Shown here one piece after another: positions 21,685 through 27,449 of a stretch of DNA of 27,449 nucleotides. The stretch is from a virus. Within the stretch, counting starts at the first letter, position 1, and every line of letters starts with the position of its first letter. Location: positions 1-27,449 of IMG/VR virus record IMGVR_UViG_3300013136_000037. One strand, 5' to 3'. The notes below the pieces were generated by a model. That model was given only the letters and a program-made list of their open reading frames with translations. It did no database searches and had not been told where the DNA came from. The position numbers were made by a program, and so were the translations under genes.

Positions 21685-21708
21685 AAAATATTGAAAATAT
21701 TTTTTTAT
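21684..21708 (+). terminator. Terminator after the rhomboid gene
   Basis: The stem AAAAATATT/AATATTTTT with a GAA loop and trailing T's overlaps the stop codon at 21684. It is weaker than other terminators here because it is all A-T. Confidence 0.6.
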
Positions 21709-21723
21709 TTTAATTATTAATCG

Positions 21724-21731
21724 TATATTTG
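21724..21731 (+). promoter_or_regulatory. Bacteroidota-type -7 element, VWA gene
   Basis: TATATTTG lies 28 nt before the ATG at 21760. No clear TTTG is found 19-20 bp upstream. Confidence 0.6.
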
Positions 21732-21759
21732 TACTCAAATCAAATAAAATTATAACAAG

Positions 21760-23370
21760 ATGGTTGATTTCTATAAACATGTGATTCCTGGACAGATGCA
21801 CGAAAAGCTCACAGAAGCCGTAGTAGCAATGATGGCGACTGGTAATTTACCTTATTATGGTGAATTTGCTTTGTTCATCAATTTTTACGAATCAAAAAAT
21901 AATCCGTATATTCCAACTGCTGGTGTTAATGTTACATCAAAAGGTATGAATTTCTATTGGGATCGTAAATTTATTGACAAATTACCTCAATCTGAGATTA
22001 ATTTCCTCTTAATTCACGAGGAATTTCATCTTCTATTTGATCATGTTAAAAGAAGTGTTGGTTATGATGCACGCTCTGCTAATATTGTTCAAGACATGAT
22101 TATCAATCAAATTATTTATGATGAAATTATGAAGCAGCAGGGATTAGGTCAGGGTTCTAAGCCATTTCTTAGTATTCCTAAAGATGAATTTAAAAGAAAC
22201 AGTGCCTTATTTATTCCTAAAGAATACAAAGGTGAAGCAATCTTTGAAGATTTATATGAATGGTATGTTAATAAGAAACGTGAATGGCAGGAAAAAAATA
22301 AAGAAGCTATTCAGAAAATGCGCAACGAATCGAACAAATGTCCAAAATGTGGTTCACCAATGAATCAGCCAGGTGATCAGTCTGGAGATAAATCAGGTGA
22401 TGAAAATGGAGAGGGAGAGGGTAAAGAACAGAAAGATCAGAAAGATCAGAAAGGAAAAGGAAAAGGAAAAGAAAAATCTAACGAAAATAATGAAAATGGT
22501 AATGATGGAAGTGGCGGTGAAAGTGGTGATAATAGCCAGAGTAATAAATGTCCAAATTGCGGTCACGAAAATCATAATAATAAATCTCGTCAGGGTCAGA
22601 AAGATACTTCAGGTAATGATAGATATGGTAAATATGGTAAAAATGATGCCGAATGCTATTCGTTAGAAACCATTTTTGAAGGTGAAGAACGTGAAGAACA
22701 GAATACTCTTGATGCACATCTTGGTGATGAAATTCCTCAGGAATTAAAAAGAGAAATTGTTGAGAATGCAATGACTAAATTGAAAAATAGAGGTTTAAAC
22801 TCTGGTGATGTTGAATCTATTCTTAATAAACTTCGTAAAACCAAAAAAGATTACTTAAAAGAAATTAAAAGAACTATGAGTAATCATATCTTTGGCTCCA
22901 AGAAAGAAAAAACCATCGTTCGTCCTAACCGTAGAGGTATTTCTGGTCTTAAAGGTCACAAAAAATATAAGAATGAAATTAACGTTCTTCTAGATACTAG
23001 TGGAAGTATGGGGGGAAGTTTTGAAAAAGTTCTCTCTTATATCTTCCAGAATGACATTCAGATTAATCTTATTCAGTGTGATGCTCAAATTCAGCAGGTT
23101 CTTAAAATTAAAGAAAAAAAAGAGCTTGAAAAGATGAGGATCAGGGGATTGGGCGGGACTTCCCTAATGCCAGGACTTGATTTTATTGCGGAAAAGAAAA
23201 ATAAAATCTATATGTATAACACGGTGATTCTTACTGATGGCTATACAGATTCTTTAAATTTCAGTAAGATCAAAACAAAAACCTTGATTTTGTCCACCGC
23301 AAGTAAATGTCCGATAGATCACGATAATGGTCGTGTTAAACAAATTACAGACATAGATAAGCAAGATTAA
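21760..23370 (+). CDS. Putative metallopeptidase with VWA domain (DUF2201-like)
   Basis: A 536-residue protein. The N-terminal domain carries HEEFHLLFDH (residues 86-95), a zinc-peptidase HExxH motif, in the layout of the DUF2201 putative metallopeptidase family. A low-complexity, charged linker (about 195-300; runs of Gly, Glu, Lys, Asn) is bracketed by two Cys pairs, CPKCG and CPNCG, that could close one zinc ribbon around it. The C-terminal VWA-like domain has the metal-site motif LLDTSGSMGG near residue 413, followed by GGTS and a TDG segment. VWA proteins of this kind work with MoxR-family AAA+ ATPases, and one begins at 26912. Role in infection unknown. Confidence 0.82.
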   Translation: MVDFYKHVIPGQMHEKLTEAVVAMMATGNLPYYGEFALFINFYESKNNPYIPTAGVNVTSKGMNFYWDRKFIDKLPQSEINFLLIHEEFHLLFDHVKRSVGYDARSANIVQDMIINQIIYDEIMKQQGLGQGSKPFLSIPKDEFKRNSALFIPKEYKGEAIFEDLYEWYVNKKREWQEKNKEAIQKMRNESNKCPKCGSPMNQPGDQSGDKSGDENGEGEGKEQKDQKDQKGKGKGKEKSNENNENGNDGSGGESGDNSQSNKCPNCGHENHNNKSRQGQKDTSGNDRYGKYGKNDAECYSLETIFEGEEREEQNTLDAHLGDEIPQELKREIVENAMTKLKNRGLNSGDVESILNKLRKTKKDYLKEIKRTMSNHIFGSKKEKTIVRPNRRGISGLKGHKKYKNEINVLLDTSGSMGGSFEKVLSYIFQNDIQINLIQCDAQIQQVLKIKEKKELEKMRIRGLGGTSLMPGLDFIAEKKNKIYMYNTVILTDGYTDSLNFSKIKTKTLILSTASKCPIDHDNGRVKQITDIDKQD

Positions 23371-23372
23371 AT

Positions 23373-23402
23373 AAAAAAGCCAGTTAAAAACTGGCTTTTT
23401 TA
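23373..23402. terminator. Bidirectional terminator
   Basis: AAAAAAGCCAG/CTGGCTTTTTT lies between the VWA gene and the converging endonuclease gene, whose stop codon it includes. Confidence 0.9.
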
Positions 23403-24422
23403 TTTAATTATATCATCAACTATTTTCAATTTGATTTTAATTAATAATTTTGGCTCATATATCATATTCTTTTTTCTAGAATTTATATATTTTTTTGTAA
23501 TACATAAATTATCTATTTCACCAATAATCTCTGGTTTGATGTTATTAACAAATCCGTAATAAATAGGAATCTTATGATCGATTGATGGATATAATCTTGA
23601 ATTTTTCTTTAATAAAAAATTATTTATTATTAATTCTCCATCATAATAATCATAACCATTCCATTCTTCAAGTAATTTTTTACTGAACCTTCTACTAATT
23701 TTATTCACATCTTTCTTATACAAAAAAAATAAACTTCGTTCTTGTGAATTAATTATATTTCTAGATTCTAATCTTTTTTTTATTAATTCTGGTACAGATC
23801 CATTATGTTTATAACCATATTTTTTCATACAAGTACTTTCTGATTTTAATTTATATTCTTCAGTCTTACTATAATTATCAACACCATATTTCTCTATACA
23901 TGTTTCTTTTCTTTTATTTAAAATAGACTGTTTCTTATCCATATCTAAAAATATTCTAATATTAGTTTGTTTTACTTTATTTTTAATATCGTAATTTTCA
24001 GAAGCATTTTTATAACCATATCTTTCTACACAAGTATTTTCTTTTTTATTTTTTATTTCTTTATTTTGTAAAGAATAATTACAACCATATTTAATATTCA
24101 TAGTCCTAATCGTTTTTTCCATATTAAAAGAATCATCTTTTCCATATCGTTCATTATTTGTAATTTTTGTTTTTTCGAATTTGCAATTACTACATAAATA
24201 TATATTATTCAATTTTAAACATTTATAATAATCTTGATATCTTATACTTTTAATATTTCCACATTTCTCACATTTGCAATTAACTTTCACTCTAGATGAA
24301 GGTGTCAAATCATCTACTTTAATTAATAATTCTTTTCTACACTTTGCATCATAACCTTTATTTATATAATGCATTATACTATGATTGTTTGGCTTAACAA
24401 AAACATATTCATCTATTATCAT
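23400..24422 (-). CDS. HNH-like homing endonuclease with YG repeats
   Basis: A 340-residue protein. The N-terminal zinc ribbon has CKCEKCGN and CSNCKFEK (about 49-85). Next come repeats around (R/K)YG (RYGKDD, KYGCNY, RYGYKN, KYGVDN, KYGYKH), mostly spaced about 23 residues and of the same type as in the endonuclease at 13355. The C-terminal nuclease part has SIDHKIPIYYGF, EIDNLCITKKYIN and SRKKN, an HNH-like histidine/asparagine pattern. It is thus a sister of the Vsr-like enzyme in its DNA-binding half but not in its nuclease half. It is preceded by and overlaps a small RHH-like gene and lies opposite to all neighbours, as an inserted cassette would. Confidence 0.78.
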   Translation of the reverse strand: MIIDEYVFVKPNNHSIMHYINKGYDAKCRKELLIKVDDLTPSSRVKVNCKCEKCGNIKSIRYQDYYKCLKLNNIYLCSNCKFEKTKITNNERYGKDDSFNMEKTIRTMNIKYGCNYSLQNKEIKNKKENTCVERYGYKNASENYDIKNKVKQTNIRIFLDMDKKQSILNKRKETCIEKYGVDNYSKTEEYKLKSESTCMKKYGYKHNGSVPELIKKRLESRNIINSQERSLFFLYKKDVNKISRRFSKKLLEEWNGYDYYDGELIINNFLLKKNSRLYPSIDHKIPIYYGFVNNIKPEIIGEIDNLCITKKYINSRKKNMIYEPKLLIKIKLKIVDDIIK

Positions 24423-24562
24423 TCTTTATTCTTTATTTTTTCAAATTCCATTTTAATAAGTTTCTCAATCCATTCATTCAACTTAAGTGAATTTTCCTTT
24501 GCATATTTCTTTAATTCTATATGCAAATTCTCATCTATTTTTATATTTTTTAAATTTCTCAT
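24419..24562 (-). CDS. Small ribbon-helix-helix-like protein, 47 aa
   Basis: Begins MRNLKNIKIDENLHIELKKY and ends KIKNKE. The pattern is a short strand (NIKIDENL), a helix (HIELKKYAKEN), a turn and a second helix (LNEWIEKLIKMEFEKIK), as in Arc/MetJ-type repressors that bind DNA as dimers. The stop overlaps the endonuclease start (ATGA), so the two are translated together. A late-type promoter of the endonuclease type lies directly upstream. I infer that it represses its own operon or guides the nuclease. Confidence 0.7.
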   Translation of the reverse strand: MRNLKNIKIDENLHIELKKYAKENSLKLNEWIEKLIKMEFEKIKNKE

Positions 24563-24566
24563 TATG

Positions 24567-24582
24567 TTATATATAAATATTT
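24567..24582 (-). promoter_or_regulatory. Late-type promoter, RHH/endonuclease cassette
   Basis: The coding strand reads AAATATTTATATATAA just before the ATG at 24562, matching over 15 nt the block before the HNH gene at 11738. Confidence 0.5.
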
Positions 24583-24590
24583 AAAAGTCA

Positions 24591-24630
24591 TTTTTATCTT
24601 TTTTTATCTTTTTTTATCTTTTTTAATCTT
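24591..24630. repeat. Tandem 10-bp repeat, four units
   Basis: TTTTTATCTT occurs three times exactly and once with a single change (TTTTAATCTT). It lies between the divergent RHH cassette and the small gene at 24683; it could vary by slippage or serve as a binding array. Confidence 0.8.
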
Positions 24631-24660
24631 TCCAAAATTTTTTTATTAAAAAGAAATGAT

Positions 24661-24668
24661 TATATTTG
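24661..24668 (+). promoter_or_regulatory. Bacteroidota-type -7 element
   Basis: TATATTTG lies 14 nt before the small gene at 24683. The -33 position is only a T-run. Confidence 0.5.
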
Positions 24669-24682
24669 TAAAAAATAAGAAT

Positions 24683-24861
24683 ATGAAAAAATTATATATC
24701 TGGACAACAGAATATGAAATTTTGCTTTCATTATCAGAAACACTAGAAGATGCGAGAAAAGAATTAGAGAATCTTCATTATACTGAAGTTATATCTGTTT
24801 AAATAAAGAACCTCTAATTTTAGAATCTGGTGCTATGATTTTATATCATGCTAACGAATAA
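24683..24861 (+). pseudogene. Small early gene with an apparent frameshift
   Basis: An ATG opens a 39-residue frame (MKKLYIWTTEYEILLSLSET ... EVISV) that stops at 24800. The phase shifted by -1 continues without break as KEPLILESGAMILYHANE and ends at 24859-24861. Together they look like one roughly 58-residue protein of a type common in phages, starting with an I-W-T-T-E-Y strand and a helix, and ending in an acidic tail. The break is in the run GTTTAAATAAAG. It could be a real deletion, a sequencing error or two short genes. Function unknown. Confidence 0.5.
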
Positions 24862-24877
24862 TAATTAATATTAAATT

Positions 24878-25903
24878 ATGAACAAGAAAAAAAATCTAAT
24901 GAACCTTTTTACAGAAGATGTAAAATATAATTATCATCTTATTAAAACAGAAGAACCTAATGGACACTTAATCTATCTTATTAAGAACGGTTCTAAATTA
25001 GATAGGGAACTTTATGAATTCTATCCTACACTGATTGCTGAAAATCTTATTAAGGGTTGTGATGTAAAAATTGAAAAATTTGCACCATGTATCTTTTTTA
25101 CAGAAGAAGAGAATACAGAAAAACTCAAGTATCAACTTAATGACAAATTGACAGAAGATACTGATTTTTCTTCTTTTATCGAAGAAATTAAAGATGAATA
25201 TCGTATTTTGGAGATAAAGGATTCTCTTCTTTATAAAAAAGATCCTGAAGCTTATGAGGATGCTAAACAAAAAGAACATGAAGAGCATCAGAAAGAGTTA
25301 TGGGGAGAATTGATTGAACAAATGAATAGTAAAAAGAAAAAAAGGGAAGAAGCTCTTTTAGAATATGAAAATAATCTATTTAAATTATTAAAAGATAATT
25401 TAGAAAGTGTTGTTGAATATGAGAAGAGAGATTTTAATTTGGAAGAAGTATTGGAAAGAATTATCTCGAATTTGATAGATCCAAATACTTGGATTAAAGT
25501 TAATGATAATCCTTTTGTGTGTAGAGTTGAGCCTATTTCACTTGACAATGATAAATTAGATGTTTTTTTAACAGATAATAACGAACATTCATATACTGCA
25601 ATTCTAAGATTTGATAAAACTGTTTTGATTACTGAAAACGTAATTAAAATCGAAAAGAATGAAACACCAAACTGTATGCCAGATTATGAATTTTTAGCAA
25701 ATCTCTATGATGTTGATTTATCTGATGTTTCAGAATGGGAATTCAAAAATAGCACTGATAGATTTAATTATGTAATTGACTATTTGGTTCCGATATTTAA
25801 AGCAGAAAGAGAAAGAAAAGAAAAAGAATATATTGATAAAATTTCTTCAGAGAATGAAGATGATGATATAGAAAATGATAATGATAATAATGATAACAAT
25901 TAA
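24878..25903 (+). CDS. Hypothetical protein with acidic tail, 341 aa
   Basis: Begins MNKKKNLMNLFTEDVKYNYH. No family recognised. It is highly charged and mainly helical, with a coiled-coil-like stretch (about residues 125-185, EDAKQKEHEEHQKELWGEL and KKKKREEALLEYENNLFKLL). A beta-rich segment follows (NPFVCRVEPISLDNDKLDVF), then a second helical part, and the last 20 residues are almost entirely Asp, Glu and Asn. Such acidic tails occur in proteins that mimic DNA or bind basic partners, but this is no proof. It is followed after 19 nt by the T9SS-secreted protein gene, so the two probably share a transcript. Confidence 0.7.
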   Translation: MNKKKNLMNLFTEDVKYNYHLIKTEEPNGHLIYLIKNGSKLDRELYEFYPTLIAENLIKGCDVKIEKFAPCIFFTEEENTEKLKYQLNDKLTEDTDFSSFIEEIKDEYRILEIKDSLLYKKDPEAYEDAKQKEHEEHQKELWGELIEQMNSKKKKREEALLEYENNLFKLLKDNLESVVEYEKRDFNLEEVLERIISNLIDPNTWIKVNDNPFVCRVEPISLDNDKLDVFLTDNNEHSYTAILRFDKTVLITENVIKIEKNETPNCMPDYEFLANLYDVDLSDVSEWEFKNSTDRFNYVIDYLVPIFKAERERKEKEYIDKISSENEDDDIENDNDNNDNN

Positions 25904-25922
25904 ATAATTTAATATAAATAAC

Positions 25923-26828
25923 ATGAAAAAAGTATTTTTAACAGTAATTGCTTTTTTGACAATTACATCAGCATTCGCTCAGCAAAGTTTCGGTGAGTTC
26001 TTTGTAAATAAATTCACACAGGAATATGATAGTCTTAAGACTTTATGTGCAAGCCTAAATATGGCTTATGTCATGAATCATTTTTGGAGTTCTGATACTT
26101 TGAAAAATCCAGATGTTAGTAAACGTATGACTCAACTCGGTGCAAATGTTATTCCTAGTGTATTTATTAAAGGATACAAACTCAGTGATAATGATCTATT
26201 GAGTTTAGATAAATGGAAAGAAATAGATTCTATTTCTACTCGTTTTTGTATAACACCATCAGTAAAAAGCAAAATAGAAAGGTTTGCATATATGAATCCA
26301 CCTCTTAATGTTTTTACTACTTATGTTAATTTATCGGGTATATATACAGGTGAGATGCATATTGTTGCTATGGTAACGGAAAATTTTCCAGGTACGAAAT
26401 ATATGCATGTAATGCGACAAATTATGTATGACACACTATATAATGGCACTGAAATCAAATATTCTATCGCATTTAAAAGTAACTGGACACTTGATAATAG
26501 TGAATTAACAATAATTATTGAGGATTCAAATAGAAAAGTAATTGGTATATCTCAAATACCAATTAGATCAACATTTACAGGAATTGAGAATAACATCGCA
26601 GAAAATTCACTCAATCTTTATCCAAATCCAGTTACGAGTGTGCTAAATATTAGTAGTGGGCATCCAATTGAAAATATTAAAATTTTTGATGCGACTGGTA
26701 AACTCCTGGTTTATAAAACATTTAAAGATGAACTAACTAAAGAATATAAAATGAACATGAACATTTCATCAGGATTATATTTCATTATCGTGAACAATAA
26801 TGAGGCTCGAAAAATCATAAAAAAATAA
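25923..26828 (+). CDS. Secreted protein with T9SS C-terminal sorting domain (Omp28-like middle)
   Basis: A 301-residue protein. A signal peptide (MKKVFLTVIAFLTITSAFA, cut before QQ) sends it through Sec. The C-terminal 75 residues are a type A sorting domain of the type IX system: LNLYPNPVTSVLNIS, IKIFDATGKLL, and the ending SSGLYFIIVNNNEARKIIKK. The host machinery should therefore move it across the outer membrane. The middle (NPDVSKRMTQLGANVIPSVF, then a beta region) recalls the thioredoxin-fold Omp28-related proteins, without an obvious CxxC. Host-derived cargo genes are rare in phages, so it may modify the cell surface or envelope of the infected cell. It lies 19 nt downstream of an early gene. 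Confidence 0.85.
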   Translation: MKKVFLTVIAFLTITSAFAQQSFGEFFVNKFTQEYDSLKTLCASLNMAYVMNHFWSSDTLKNPDVSKRMTQLGANVIPSVFIKGYKLSDNDLLSLDKWKEIDSISTRFCITPSVKSKIERFAYMNPPLNVFTTYVNLSGIYTGEMHIVAMVTENFPGTKYMHVMRQIMYDTLYNGTEIKYSIAFKSNWTLDNSELTIIIEDSNRKVIGISQIPIRSTFTGIENNIAENSLNLYPNPVTSVLNISSGHPIENIKIFDATGKLLVYKTFKDELTKEYKMNMNISSGLYFIIVNNNEARKIIKK

Positions 26829-26846
26829 AAAAAATATATAATTTGT

Positions 26847-26877
26847 TTTGGTGATAAAAAATAAAACCGTATATTTG
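26847..26877 (+). promoter_or_regulatory. Bacteroidota-type promoter, MoxR gene
   Basis: TTTG, a 19-bp spacer, then TATATTTG: a full consensus match, 34 nt before the ATG at 26912. Confidence 0.85.
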
Positions 26878-26911
26878 TAATCTAATTAAGAAACATAAAT
26901 AATAATTCATT

Positions 26912-27449
26912 ATGGCAGTTAAAAACAAAATCGGTAAAGGTATTTCTTTCGAAGGTGCGAACAAGTTCCCGAAAGGTTTTGAATCTCTCTCCGACAGAGA
27001 AAAAAGGTATTTTAAGATGATGAATGCTAAAAGTGGTGTTCTCTACATTCAATCTGCTCCTGGATATGCTAAATCCGCAATTATGAGATCTATCGCAAAT
27101 AAGATGGGGTTTCAGTATTTTGATATTCGACTTTCAATGGTGGATGAAACTGATGTGGGTCTATTTCCTGCTGTTGATGAGTGCGACATCACTAATAGTG
27201 AAGGTAATATTGTTAAGCAGAAAATGCTTGCTCACGTTGCACCAAAATGGGCTTATATTGCAAATGAAAAACCGTCAATTATTCACTTTGAGGAATTGAA
27301 CCGTTCCACTCTTGCTGTTCGTAACGCTGCACTTCAGATGCTTCTTGAACGTGAAATCGGTGCTTTCTTCAAATTTAATTCAAATGTAATGATGTGTGCA
27401 TCAGGTAACCTTGGTGAAGAAGATGGTACTGATGTTGAAGAATTTGACC
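26912..27449 (+). CDS. MoxR-like AAA+ ATPase (3' part beyond the window)
   Basis: 179 codons are visible, starting MAVKNKIGKGISFEG. The Walker A segment is QSAPGYAKSA (residues 47-56), with Ser and Ala in place of two usual Gly, a change seen in several MoxR-type ATPases that keep the Lys-Ser. Walker B is IIHFEELNR, followed by ALQMLLER and the sensor-like MMCASGNLGEEDGTDVEEFD. MoxR ATPases act as chaperones or remodelers with VWA-domain partners; the HExxH/VWA protein at 21760 is the obvious one. Base composition is slightly less A+T-rich than in the late block. The frame is open to the window end. Confidence 0.88.
   Translation, partial: MAVKNKIGKGISFEGANKFPKGFESLSDREKRYFKMMNAKSGVLYIQSAPGYAKSAIMRSIANKMGFQYFDIRLSMVDETDVGLFPAVDECDITNSEGNIVKQKMLAHVAPKWAYIANEKPSIIHFEELNRSTLAVRNAALQMLLEREIGAFFKFNSNVMMCASGNLGEEDGTDVEEFD

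Noticed and set aside
22373-22771. Additional frames inside the VWA gene
   Set aside because: They are low-complexity shadows of the Glu/Lys/Asn-rich linker on both strands.
24798-24804. TTTAAAT as a programmed -1 slippery site
   Set aside because: The heptamer is not in the required phase relative to the upstream frame.

Overview
The window is a strongly AT-rich stretch of a large contractile-tailed (T4-like) phage genome. The phage assignment rests on tail sheath and tail tube genes, a zinc-binding baseplate/tail-assembly-type protein, a dense tRNA cluster, a deoxynucleoside kinase, a phage sigma factor and four homing-type endonucleases. The host is probably a member of the Bacteroidota: the right-hand genes sit behind promoters of the Bacteroidota form TTTG-(19-20 bp)-TAnnTTTG, and one gene encodes a secreted protein with a signal peptide and a C-terminal type IX secretion (T9SS) sorting domain, a system restricted to that phylum.

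Layout. (1) 1-2750, minus strand: a tRNA/RNA cluster. It holds a tRNA-Arg(UCU) split by a 207-nt group I intron (the 3' exon runs off the window), an HNH endonuclease whose stop codon abuts that tRNA, recognisable tRNAs for Thr, Pro, Val, Gly and Ala, two Arg tRNAs that appear to lack a D-arm, two class II-like tRNAs with a UGU anticodon, and several tRNA-like structured elements. A separate 31-codon gene with its own promoter and terminator precedes the cluster. (2) 3150-18768, mostly minus strand: virion and late genes. These include a packed operon of putative internal or membrane proteins, a plus-strand surface/adhesin protein, HAD and Nudix enzymes, a baseplate-type protein, tail tube, deoxynucleoside kinase and a very large tail sheath, with two endonucleases inserted. 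Most units here start behind a TTWATATATA element about 15-25 nt before the start codon, presumably the phage late promoter. (3) 18937-27449, mainly plus strand: genes behind host-type promoters, hence probably early. They include an ECF-like sigma factor with a coupled small gene, a rhomboid protease interrupted by an in-frame stop, a HExxH/VWA protein, a T9SS-secreted protein and the start of a MoxR-like AAA+ ATPase. An RHH plus HNH-like endonuclease cassette lies on the opposite strand within this block.

Possible joint working (inference). Host RNA polymerase would transcribe the right block. The sigma factor made there could redirect transcription to TTWATATATA promoters in the left block. 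Four left-block proteins, including the Nudix hydrolase, carry N-termini resembling the capsid-targeting peptide of T4 internal proteins (MKTYQEFIAEA, cleaved after I/L-x-E), so they may be packaged in the head. The MoxR ATPase and HExxH/VWA protein probably form one machine. All structures and family assignments were made by eye from the sequence; no searches or folding programs were run.
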